A stretch of DNA of 64,000 nt from Prosapia bicincta (lineage: Eukaryota > Arthropoda > Insecta > Hemiptera > Cercopidae), in contig JBAIZL010000006.1 in the NCBI GenBank assembly GCA_036971475.1, positions 9,993,656 through 10,057,655 of the forward strand, in the 5' to 3' direction. Below, piece by piece: positions 48,894-61,397 of this stretch. The position numbers were made by a program, and so were the translations under genes. Each line of letters opens with the position of its first letter. Within the stretch, counting starts at the first letter, position 1. A model generated the notes under the pieces. The model had not been told where the DNA came from. It saw only the letters and a list, made by a program, of their open reading frames with translations, and searched no databases.

Positions 48894-49061
48894 CAATTCT
48901 ATGGTCAATTCTGTATCGTTTATGCTATTAAAATAAGAATTCTATTTTTGGAAGAAATCGAAAAAATCCATGAACTATAGTTCATTTTTTTTTGGTGTAA
49001 AAATTTATTATTATGATTACTCGTATAACACATACAATAGATAATTTCTGCGAGTACCATG
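48894..49061 (+). repeat. 168-bp monomer with long T run, copy 2
   Basis: Same unit as 46188-46355 and again directly followed by the AGTGCAAAA module, which shows that the two were copied together. Confidence 0.88.
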
Positions 49062-49907
49062 CAATTCTATGGTCAATTCTGTATCGTTTATGCTATTAAA
49101 ATAAGAATTCTATTTTTGGAAGAAATCGAAAAAATCCATGAACTATAGTTCATGCTTTTTTTAGTGCAAAAATTTAATATTATGATTACTCGTATAACAC
49201 ATACAATAGATACTTTCTGCGAGTACCATGCAATTCTATGGTCAAATCTGTATCGTTTAAGCTATTAAAATAGGAATTCTATTTTTGGAAGAAATCGAAA
49301 AAATCCATGAACTATAGTTCATGCTTTTTTTAGTGTAAAAATTTAATATTATGATTACTCGTATAACACATACAATAGACAAATTCTGCGAGTACCATGC
49401 AATTCTATGGTCAATTGTGTATTGTTTATGCTATTAAAATAAGAATTCTATTTTTGGAAGAAATCGAAAAAATCCATGAACTTTAGTTCATGCTTTTTTA
49501 AGTGTAAAAATTTAATATTATGATTACTCGTAAAGCACATACAATAGATAATTTCTGCGAGTACCATGCAAGTCTATGGTCAATTCTGTATCGTTTATGC
49601 TATTAAAATAAGAATTCTATTTTTGGAAGAAATCGAAAAAAACCATGAACTATAGTTCATGCTTTTTTTAGTGTAAAAATTTAATATTATGATTACTCGT
49701 ATAACACATACAATAGATACTTTCTGCGAGTACCATGCAATTCTATGGTCAATTCTGTATCGTTTATGCTATTAAAATAAGAATTCTATTTTTGGAAGAA
49801 ATCGAAAAAATCCATGAACTATATAGTTCATGCTATTTTTAGTGTAAATTTTAACATAATGATTACTCGTATAACACATACAATAGATAATTTCTGCGAG
49901 TACCATG
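49062..49907 (+). repeat. 846-bp five-unit module, copy 3
   Basis: Same order as 48048-48893, shift 1014 bp (6 x 169). Its last four units open the first copy of the 3553-bp repeat. Confidence 0.86.
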
Positions 49908-52783
49908 CAATTCTATGGTCAATTCTGTATCGTTTAAGCTATTAAAATAAGAATTCTATTTTTGGAAGAAATCGAAAAAATCCATGAACTATAGTTTATG
50001 CTTTTTTTAGTGTAAAAATTTAATATTATGATTACTCGTATAACACATACAATAGATAATTTCTGCGAGTACCATGCAATTCTATGGTCAATTCTGTATC
50101 GTTTAAGCTATTAAAATAGGAATTCTATTTTTGGAAGAAATCGAAAAAATCCATGAACTATAGTTCATGCTTTTTTTAGTGTAAAAATTTAATATTATGA
50201 TTACTCGTATAACACATACAATAGATAATTTCTGCGAGTACCATGCAATTCTATGGTCAATTCTGTATCGTTTAAGCTAATAAAATAAGAATTCTATTTT
50301 TGGAAGAAATCGAAAAAATCCATGAACTATAGTTCATGCTTTTTTTAGTGTAAAATTTTAATATTACGATTACTTGTATAACACATACAATAGATAATTT
50401 CTGCGAGTACCATGCAATTCTATGGTCAATTCTGTATCGTTTATGCTATTAAAGTAAGAATACTATTTTTGGAAGAAATCGAAAAAATCCATGAACTATA
50501 TAGTTCATGCTATTATTAGTGTAAATTTTAACATTATGATTACTCGTATAACACATACAATAGATAATTTCTGCGAGTACCATGCAATTCTATGGTCAAT
50601 TCTGTATCGTTTAAGCTATTAAAATAAGAATTCTATTTTTGGAAGAAATCGAAAAAATCCATGAACTATAGTTCATGCTTTTTTTAGTGTAAAAATTTAA
50701 TATTATGATTACTCGTATAACACATACAATAGATAATTTCTGCGAGTACCATGCAATTCTATGGTCAATTCTGTATCGTTTAAGCTATTAAAATAAGAAT
50801 TCTATTTTTGGAAGAAATCGAAAAAACCATGAACTATAGTTCATGCTTTTTTTAGTGTAAAAATTTAATATTATTATTACTCGTATAACACATACAATAG
50901 ATAATTTCTGCGATTACCATGCAATTCTATGGTCAATTCTGTATCGTTTAAGCTAATAAAATAGGAATTCTATTTTTGTAAGAAATCGAAAAAATCCATG
51001 AACTATAGTTCATGCTTTTTTTAGTGTAAAAATTTAATATTATGATTACTCGTATAACACATACAATAGATAATTTCTGCGAGTACCATGCAATTCTATG
51101 GTCCATTCTGTATCGATTAAGCTATTAAAATAAGAATTCTATTTTTGGAAGAAATCGAAAAAATCCATGAACTATAGTTCATGCTTTTTTTAGTGTAAAA
51201 ATTTAATATTACGATTACTTGTATAACACATACAATAGATAATTTCTGCGAGTACCATGCAATTCTATGGTCAATTCTGTATCGTTTATGCTATTAAAAT
51301 AAGAATTCTATTTTTGGAAGAAATCGAAAAAATCCATGAACTATAGTTCATGCTTTTTTTAGTGTAAAAATTTAATATTATGATTACTCGTATAACACAT
51401 ACAATAGATAATTTCTGCGAGTACCATGCAATTCTATGGTCAATTCTGTATCGTTTATGCTATTAAAATAGGAATTCTATTTTTGGAAGAAATCGAAAAA
51501 ATCCATGTACTATATAGTTTATGCTATTTTTAGTGTAAAAATTTAACATTATGATTACTCGTATAACACATACAATAGATAATTTCTGCGAGTACCATGC
51601 AATTCTATGGTCAATTCTGTATCGTTTATGCTATTAAAATAAGAATTCTATTTTTGGAAGAAATCGAAAAAATCCATGAACACTAGTTCATGCTTTTTTT
51701 AGTGTAAAAATTTAATATTATGATTACTCGTATAACACATACAATAGATAATTTCTGCGAGTACCATGCAATTCTATGGTCAATTCTGTATCGTTTAGGC
51801 TATTAAAATAGAAATTATATTTTTGGAAGAAATCGAAAAAATCCATGAACTATAGTTCATGCTTTTTTAGTGTAAAAATTTAATATTATGATTACGCGTA
51901 TACCACATACAATAGATAATTTCTGCGAGTACCATGCAATTCTATGGTTAATTCTGTATCGTTTATGCTATTAAAATAAGAATTCTGTTTTTGGAAGAAA
52001 TCTAAAAAATCCATGAACTATAGTTCATGCTTTTTTTAGTGTAAAAATTTAATATTACGATTACTCGTATAACACATCCAATAGATAATTTCTGCGAGTA
52101 CCATGCAAGTCTATGGTCAATTCTGTATCGTTTATGCTATTAAAATAAGAATTCTATTTTTGGAAGAAATCGAAAAAATCCATGAACTATAGTTCATGCT
52201 TTTTTTAGTGTAAAAATTTAGTATTATGATTACTCGTATAACACATACAATAGATAATTTCTGCGAGTACCATGCAATTCTATGGTCAATTCTGTATCGT
52301 TTAGGCTATTAAAATAAGAATTCTATTTCTGGAAGAAATCGAAAAAATCCATGAACTATAGTTCATGCTTTTTTTAGTGTAAAAATTTATTATTATGATT
52401 ACTCGTATAACACATACAATAGATAATTTCTGCGAGTACCATGCAATTCTATGGTCAATTCTGTATCGTTTATGCTATTAAAATAAGAATTCTATTTTTG
52501 GAAGAAATCGAAAAAATCCATGAACTATATAGTTTATGCTATTTTTAGTTTAAAAATTTAATATTATGATTACTCGTATAACACATACAATAGATAATTT
52601 CTGCGAGTACCATGCAATTCTATGGTCAATTCTGTATCGTTTAAGCTATTAAAATAAGAATACTATTTTTGGAAGAAATCGAAAAAATCCATGAACTATA
52701 GTTCATGCTTTTTTTAGTGTAAAAATTTAATATTATGATTACTCGTATAACACATACAATAGATACTTTCTGCGAGTACCATG
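49231..52783 (+). repeat. 3553-bp, 21-unit HOR, copy 1
   Basis: Runs from the GTCAAATCTG unit through markers including CTGTATCGTTTAAGCTAATA, GCTATTATTAG, AAACCATG with ATTATTATTAC, GCGATTACC, CATGTACTATATAGTTT, GAACACTAGTTC, TACGCGTATACC, AAATCTAAAAAATCC and GAATACTATTTTT. Every marker I followed recurs in the next copy at exactly 3553 bp. Boundaries are given at monomer starts; the true breakpoints lie a few tens of bases upstream. Confidence 0.92.
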
Positions 52784-55700
52784 CAATTCTATGGTCAAAT
52801 CTGTATCGTTTAAGCTATTAAAATAGGAATTCTATTTTTGGAAGAAATCGAAAAAATCCATGAACTATAGTTCATGCTTTTTTTAGTGTAAAAATTTAAT
52901 ATTATGATTACTCGTATAACACATACAATAGACAAATTCTGCGAGTACCATGCAATTCTATGGTCAATTGTGTATTGTTTATGCTATTAAAATAAGAATT
53001 CTATTTTTGGAAGAAATCGAAAAAATCCATGAACTTTAGTTCATGCTTTTTTAAGTGTAAAAATTTAATATTATGATTACTCGTAAAGCACATACAATAG
53101 ATAATTTCTGCGAGTACCATGCAAGTCTATGGTCAATTCTGTATCGTTTATGCTATTAAAATAAGAATTCTATTTTTGGAAGAAATCGAAAAAAACCATG
53201 AACTATAGTTCATGCTTTTTTTAGTGTAAAAATTTAATATTATGATTACTCGTATAACACATACAATAGATACTTTCTGCGAGTACCATGCAATTCTATG
53301 GTCAATTCTGTATCGTTTATGCTATTAAAATAAGAATTCTATTTTTGGAAGAAATCGAAAAAATCCATGAACTATATAGTTCATGCTATTTTTAGTGTAA
53401 ATTTTAACATAATGATTACTCGTATAACACATACAATAGATAATTTCTGCGAGTACCATGCAATTCTATGGTCAATTCTGTATCGTTTAAGCTATTAAAA
53501 TAAGAATTCTATTTTTGGAAGAAATCGAAAAAATCCATGAACTATAGTTTATGCTTTTTTTAGTGTAAAAATTTAATATTATGATTACTCGTATAACACA
53601 TACAATAGATAATTTCTGCGAGTACCATGCAATTCTATGGTCAATTCTGTATCGTTTAAGCTATTAAAATAGGAATTCTATTTTTGGAAGAAATCGAAAA
53701 AATCCATGAACTATAGTTCATGCTTTTTTTAGTGTAAAAATTTAATATTATGATTACTCGTATAACACATACAATAGATAATTTCTGCGAGTACCATGCA
53801 ATTCTATGGTCAATTCTGTATCGTTTAAGCTAATAAAATAAGAATTCTATTTTTGGAAGAAATCGAAAAAATCCATGAACTATAGTTCATGCTTTTTTTA
53901 GTGTAAAATTTTAATATTACGATTACTTGTATAACACATACAATAGATAATTTCTGCGAGTACCATGCAATTCTATGGTCAATTCTGTATCGTTTATGCT
54001 ATTAAAATAAGAATACTATTTTTGGAAGAAATCGAAAAAATCCATGAACTATATAGTTCATGCTATTATTAGTGTAAATTTTAACATTATGATTACTCGT
54101 ATAACACATACAATAGATAATTTCTGCGAGTACCATGCAATTCTATGGTCAATTCTGTATCGTTTAAGCTATTAAAATAAGAATTCTATTTTTGGAAGAA
54201 ATCGAAAAAATCCATGAACTATAGTTCATGCTTTTTTTAGTGTAAAAATTTAATATTATGATTACTCGTATAACACATACAATAGATAATTTCTGCGAGT
54301 ACCATGCAATTCTATGGTCAATTCTGTATCGTTTAAGCTATTAAAATAAGAATTCTATTTTTGGAAGAAATCGAAAAAACCATGAACTATAGTTCATGCT
54401 TTTTTTAGTGTAAAAATTTAATATTATTATTACTCGTATAACACATACAATAGATAATTTCTGCGATTACCATGCAATTCTATGGTCAATTCTGTATCGT
54501 TTAAGCTAATAAAATAGGAATTCTATTTTTGTAAGAAATCGAAAAAATCCATGAACTATAGTTCATGCTTTTTTTAGTGTAAAAATTTAATATTATGATT
54601 ACTCGTATAACACATACAATAGATAATTTCTGCGAGTACCATGCAATTCTATGGTCCATTCTGTATCGATTAAGCTATTAAAATAAGAATTCTATTTTTG
54701 GAAGAAATCGAAAAAATCCATGAACTATAGTTCATGCTTTTTTTAGTGTAAAAATTTAATATTACGATTACTTGTATAACACATACAATAGATAATTTCT
54801 GCGAGTACCATGCAATTCTATGGTCAATTCTGTATCGTTTATGCTATTAAAATAAGAATTCTATTTTTGGAAGAAATCGAAAAAATCCATGAACTATAGT
54901 TCATGCTTTTTTTAGTGTAAAAATTTAATATTATGATTACTCGTATAACACATACAATAGATAATTTCTGCGAGTACCATGCAATTCTATGGTCAATTCT
55001 GTATCGTTTATGCTATTAAAATAGGAATTCTATTTTTGGAAGAAATCGAAAAAATCCATGTACTATATAGTTTATGCTATTTTTAGTGTAAAAATTTAAC
55101 ATTATGATTACTCGTATAACACATACAATAGATAATTTCTGCGAGTACCATGCAATTCTATGGTCAATTCTGTATCGTTTATGCTATTAAAATAAGAATT
55201 CTATTTTTGGAAGAAATCGAAAAAATCCATGAACACTAGTTCATGCTTTTTTTAGTGTAAAAATTTAATATTATGATTACTCGTATAACACATACAATAG
55301 ATAATTTCTGCGAGTACCATGCAATTCTATGGTCAATTCTGTATCGTTTAGGCTATTAAAATAGAAATTATATTTTTGGAAGAAATCGAAAAAATCCATG
55401 AACTATAGTTCATGCTTTTTTAGTGTAAAAATTTAATATTATGATTACGCGTATACCACATACAATAGATAATTTCTGCGAGTACCATGCAATTCTATGG
55501 TTAATTCTGTATCGTTTATGCTATTAAAATAAGAATTCTGTTTTTGGAAGAAATCTAAAAAATCCATGAACTATAGTTCATGCTTTTTTTAGTGTAAAAA
55601 TTTAATATTACGATTACTCGTATAACACATCCAATAGATAATTTCTGCGAGTACCATGCAAGTCTATGGTCAATTCTGTATCGTTTATGCTATTAAAATA

Positions 55701-56336
55701 AGAATTCTATTTTTGGAAGAAATCGAAAAAATCCATGAACTATAGTTCATGCTTTTTTTAGTGTAAAAATTTAGTATTATGATTACTCGTATAACACATA
55801 CAATAGATAATTTCTGCGAGTACCATGCAATTCTATGGTCAATTCTGTATCGTTTAGGCTATTAAAATAAGAATTCTATTTCTGGAAGAAATCGAAAAAA
55901 TCCATGAACTATAGTTCATGCTTTTTTTAGTGTAAAAATTTATTATTATGATTACTCGTATAACACATACAATAGATAATTTCTGCGAGTACCATGCAAT
56001 TCTATGGTCAATTCTGTATCGTTTATGCTATTAAAATAAGAATTCTATTTTTGGAAGAAATCGAAAAAATCCATGAACTATATAGTTTATGCTATTTTTA
56101 GTTTAAAAATTTAATATTATGATTACTCGTATAACACATACAATAGATAATTTCTGCGAGTACCATGCAATTCTATGGTCAATTCTGTATCGTTTAAGCT
56201 ATTAAAATAAGAATACTATTTTTGGAAGAAATCGAAAAAATCCATGAACTATAGTTCATGCTTTTTTTAGTGTAAAAATTTAATATTTTGATTACTCGTA
56301 TAACACATACAATAGATAATTTCTGCGAGTACCATG
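52784..56336 (+). repeat. 3553-bp, 21-unit HOR, copy 2
   Basis: Direct tandem duplicate of 49231-52783. The only internal difference I noticed is ATTAAAATAAG here against ATTAAAGTAAG in copy 1 (near 50454). Identity ends near 56286, where ATTTTGATT replaces ATTATGATT. Confidence 0.92.
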
Positions 56337-57349
56337 CAATTCTATGGTCAATTCTGTATCGTTTAGGCTATTAAAATAGGAATTCTATTTTTGGAAGAAA
56401 TCGAAAAAATCCATGAACTATAGTTCATGCTTTTTTTAGTGTAAAAATTTATTATTATGATTACTCGTATAACACATACAATAGATAATTTCTGCGAGTA
56501 CCATGCAATTCTATGGTTAATTCTGTATCGTTTATGCTATTAAAATAAGAATACTATTTTTGGAAGAAATCGAAAAAATCCATGAACTATAGATCATGCT
56601 TTTTTTAGTGTAAAAATTTAATATTATGATTACTCGTATAACATATACAATAGATAATTTCTGCGAGTACCATGCAATTCTATGGTCAATTATGTATCGT
56701 TTAAGCTATTAAAATAAGAATTCTATTTTTGGAAGAAATCGAAAAAACCATGAACTATAGTTCATGCTTTTTTTAGTGTAAAAATTTAATATTATGATTA
56801 CTCGTATAACACATACAATAGATAATTTCTGCGATTACCATGCAATTCTATGGTCAATTCTGTATCGTTTAAGCTAATAAAATAGGAATTCTATTTTTGT
56901 AAGAAATCGAAAAAATCCATGAACTAAAGTTCATGCGTTTTTTAGTGTAAAAATATAATATTATGATTACTCGTATAACACATACAATAGATAATTTCTG
57001 CCAGTACCATGCAATTCTATGGTCAATTCTGTATCTATTAAGCTATTAAAATAAGAATTCTATTTTTGGAAGAAATCGAAAAAATCCATGAACTATAGTT
57101 CATGCTTTTTTTAGTGTAAAAATTTAATATTATGATTACTTGTATAACACATACAATAGATACTTTCTGCGAGTACCATGCAATTCTATGGTCAATTCTG
57201 TATCGTTTATGCTATTAAAATAAGAATTCTATTTTTGGAAGAAATCGAAAAAATCCATTAACTATAGTTCATGCTTTTTTTAGTGTAAAAATTTAATATT
57301 ATGATTACTCGTATAACACATACAATAGATAATTTCTGCGAGTACCATG
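56337..57349 (+). repeat. Six mixed monomers
   Basis: Units with TTAGGC/AATAGG/TTTATTATT, GTTAATTC with GAATACTATT and a broken palindrome (TATAGATCATG), GTCAATTATG with AAACCATG, GCGATTACC followed by CTAATAAAATAGG with TAAAGTTCATGCGTT, GCCAGTACC followed by TATCTATTAAG, and CCATTAACTATAG. These resemble units in the surrounding HORs in a different order. No gene is present. Confidence 0.78.
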
Positions 57350-59373
57350 CAATTCTATGGTCAATTCTGTATCGTTTAGGCTATTAAAATAGGAATTCTA
57401 TTTTTGGAAGAAATCGAAAAAATCCATGAACTATAGTTCATGCTTTTTTTAGTGTAAAAATTTATTATTATGATTACTCGTATAACACATACAATAGATA
57501 ATTTCTGCGAGTACCATGCAATTCTATTGTCAATTCTGTATCGTTTAGGCTATTAAAATAGAAATTATATTTTTGGAAGAAATCGAAAAAATCCATGAAC
57601 TATAGTTCATGCTTTTTTAGTGTAAAAATTTAATATTATGATTATTCGTATATCACATACAATAGATAATTTCTGCGAGTACCATGCAATTCTATGGTTA
57701 ATTCTGCATCGTTTATGCTATTAAAATAAGAATTCTATTTTTGGAAGAAATCTAAATATCCATGAACTATAGTTCATGCTTTTTTTAGTGTAAAAATTTA
57801 ATATTATGATTACTCGTATAACACATCCAATAGATAATTTCTGCGGGTACCATGCAAGTCTATGGTCAATTCTGTATCGTTTATGCTATTAAAATAAGAA
57901 TTCTATTTTTGGAAGAAATCGAAAAAATCCATGAACTATAGTTCATGCTTTTTTTAGTGTAAAAATTTAGTATTATGATTACTCGTATAACACTTACAAT
58001 AGATAATTTCTGCGAGTACCATGCAATTCTATGGTCAATTCTGTATCGTTTAAGCTATTAAAATAAGAATACTATTTTTGGAAGAAATCGAAAAAATCCA
58101 TGAACTATAGTTCATGCTTTTTTTAGTGTAAAAATTTAATATTATGATTACTCGTATAACATATACAATAGATACTTTCTGCGAGTACCATGCAATTCTA
58201 TGGTCAATTCTGTATCGTTTATGCTATTAAAATAAGAATTCTATTTTTGGAAGAAATCGAAAAAATCCATGAACTCTAGTTCATGCTTTTTTTAGTGTAA
58301 AAATTTAATATTATGATTACTCGTATAACACATACAATAGATAATTTCTGCGAGTACCATGCAATTCTATGGTCAATTCTGTATCGTTTAAGCTATTAAA
58401 ATAAGAATTCTATTTTTTGAAGAAATCGAAAAAACCATGTACTATAGTTCATGCTTTTTTTAGTGTAAAAATTTAATATTATTATTACTCGTATAACACA
58501 TACAATAGATAATTTCTGCGATTACCATGCAATTCTATGGTCAATTCTGTATCGTTTAAGCTAATAAAATAGGAATTCTATTTTTGTAAGAAATCGAAAA
58601 AATCCATGAACCATGCTTTTTTTAGTGTAAAAATTTAATATTATGATTACTCGTATAACACATACAATAGATAATTTCTGCGAGTACCATGCAATTCTAT
58701 GGTCAATTCTGTATCGTTTAAGCTATTAAAATAGGAATTCTATTTTTGGAAGAAATCGAAAAAATCCATGAACTATAGTTCATGCTTTTTTTAGTGTAAA
58801 AATTTAATATTATGATTACTCGTATAACACATACAATAGATAATTTCTGCGAGTACCATGCAATTCTATGGTCAATTCTGTATCGTTTAAGCTAATAAAA
58901 TAAGAATTCTATTTTTGGAAGAAATCGAAAAAATCCATGTACTATATAGTTCATGCTTTTTTTAGTGTAAAAATTTAATATTATGATTACTCGTATAACA
59001 CATACAATAGATAATTTCTGCGAGTACCATGCAATTCTATGGTCAATTCTGTATCGTTTAGGCTATTAAAATAGAAATTATATTTTTGGAAGAAATCGAA
59101 AAAATCCATGAACTATATAGTTTATGCTATTTTTAGTTTAAAAATTTAACATTATGATTACTCGTATAACACATACAATAGATAATTTCTGCGAGTACCA
59201 TGCAATTCTATGGTCAATTCTGTATCGTTTAAACTAATAAAATAAGAATTCTATTTTTGGAAGAAATCGAAAAAATCCATGTACTATATAGTTCATGCTT
59301 TTTTTAGTGTAAAAATTTAATATTATGATTACTCGTATAACACATACAATAGATAATTTCTGCGAGTACCATG
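57350..59373 (+). repeat. 2024-bp, 12-unit HOR, copy 1
   Basis: Markers include CTATTGTCAATT, GATTATTCGTATATCAC, CTGCATCG, AAATCTAAATATCC, GCAAGTC with GCGGGTACC, ACACTTACAAT, GAATACTATT, AAACCATGTACTATAG, the 162-bp unit at 58530 and a TTTAAACTAATA unit. All recur 2024 bp later. The length is 12 x 169 minus 4. Confidence 0.9.
58530..58691 (+). repeat. 162-bp monomer, palindrome core deleted
   Basis: CCATGAACCATGC shows loss of 7 bp (monomer positions 83-89), which removes the palindrome centre and most of its right arm. The same deletion is seen at 60554 and 62076. Confidence 0.9.
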
Positions 59374-61397
59374 CAATTCTATGGTCAATTCTGTATCGTT
59401 TAGGCTATTAAAATAGGAATTCTATTTTTGGAAGAAATCGAAAAAATCCATGAACTATAGTTCATGCTTTTTTTAGTGTAAAAATTTATTATTATGATTA
59501 CTCGTATAACACATACAATAGATAATTTCTGCGAGTACCATGCAATTCTATTGTCAATTCTGTATCGTTTAGGCTATTAAAATAGAAATTATATTTTTGG
59601 AAGAAATCGAAAAAATCCATGAACTATAGTTCATGCTTTTTTAGTGTAAAAATTTAATATTATGATTATTCGTATATCACATACAATAGATAATTTCTGC
59701 GAGTACCATGCAATTCTATGGTTAATTCTGCATCGTTTATGCTATTAAAATAAGAATTCTATTTTTGGAAGAAATCTAAATATCCATGAACTATAGTTCA
59801 TGCTTTTTTTAGTGTAAAAATTTAATATTATGATTACTCGTATAACACATCCAATAGATAATTTCTGCGGGTACCATGCAAGTCTATGGTCAATTCTGTA
59901 TCGTTTATGCTATTAAAATAAGAATTCTATTTTTGGAAGAAATCGAAAAAATCCATGAACTATAGTTCATGCTTTTTTTAGTGTAAAAATTTAGTATTAT
60001 GATTACTCGTATAACACTTACAATAGATAATTTCTGCGAGTACCATGCAATTCTATGGTCAATTCTGTATCGTTTAAGCTATTAAAATAAGAATACTATT
60101 TTTGGAAGAAATCGAAAAAATCCATGAACTATAGTTCATGCTTTTTTTAGTGTAAAAATTTAATATTATGATTACTCGTATAACATATACAATAGATACT
60201 TTCTGCGAGTACCATGCAATTCTATGGTCAATTCTGTATCGTTTATGCTATTAAAATAAGAATTCTATTTTTGGAAGAAATCGAAAAAATCCATGAACTC
60301 TAGTTCATGCTTTTTTTAGTGTAAAAATTTAATATTATGATTACTCGTATAACACATACAATAGATAATTTCTGCGAGTACCATGCAATTCTATGGTCAA
60401 TTCTGTATCGTTTAAGCTATTAAAATAAGAATTCTATTTTTTGAAGAAATCGAAAAAACCATGTACTATAGTTCATGCTTTTTTTAGTGTAAAAATTTAA
60501 TATTATTATTACTCGTATAACACATACAATAGATAATTTCTGCGATTACCATGCAATTCTATGGTCAATTCTGTATCGTTTAAGCTAATAAAATAGGAAT
60601 TCTATTTTTGTAAGAAATCGAAAAAATCCATGAACCATGCTTTTTTTAGTGTAAAAATTTAATATTATGATTACTCGTATAACACATACAATAGATAATT
60701 TCTGCGAGTACCATGCAATTCTATGGTCAATTCTGTATCGTTTAAGCTATTAAAATAGGAATTCTATTTTTGGAAGAAATCGAAAAAATCCATGAACTAT
60801 AGTTCATGCTTTTTTTAGTGTAAAAATTTAATATTATGATTACTCGTATAACACATACAATAGATAATTTCTGCGAGTACCATGCAATTCTATGGTCAAT
60901 TCTGTATCGTTTAAGCTAATAAAATAAGAATTCTATTTTTGGAAGAAATCGAAAAAATCCATGTACTATATAGTTCATGCTTTTTTTAGTGTAAAAATTT
61001 AATATTATGATTACTCGTATAACACATACAATAGATAATTTCTGCGAGTACCATGCAATTCTATGGTCAATTCTGTATCGTTTAGGCTATTAAAATAGAA
61101 ATTATATTTTTGGAAGAAATCGAAAAAATCCATGAACTATATAGTTTATGCTATTTTTAGTTTAAAAATTTAACATTATGATTACTCGTATAACACATAC
61201 AATAGATAATTTCTGCGAGTACCATGCAATTCTATGGTCAATTCTGTATCGTTTAAACTAATAAAATAAGAATTCTATTTTTGGAAGAAATCGAAAAAAT
61301 CCATGTACTATATAGTTCATGCTTTTTTTAGTGTAAAAATTTAATATTATGATTACTCGTATAACACATCCAATAGATAATTTCTGCGAGTACCATG
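59374..61397 (+). repeat. 2024-bp, 12-unit HOR, copy 2
   Basis: Direct tandem duplicate of 57350-59373; I saw no internal difference. Identity ends just before 61370, where ACATCCAATAG replaces ACATACAATAG. Confidence 0.9.
60554..60715 (+). repeat. 162-bp monomer, copy 2
   Basis: Counterpart of 58530-58691 in the second 2024-bp copy, with the same 7-bp deletion in the palindrome. Confidence 0.9.
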
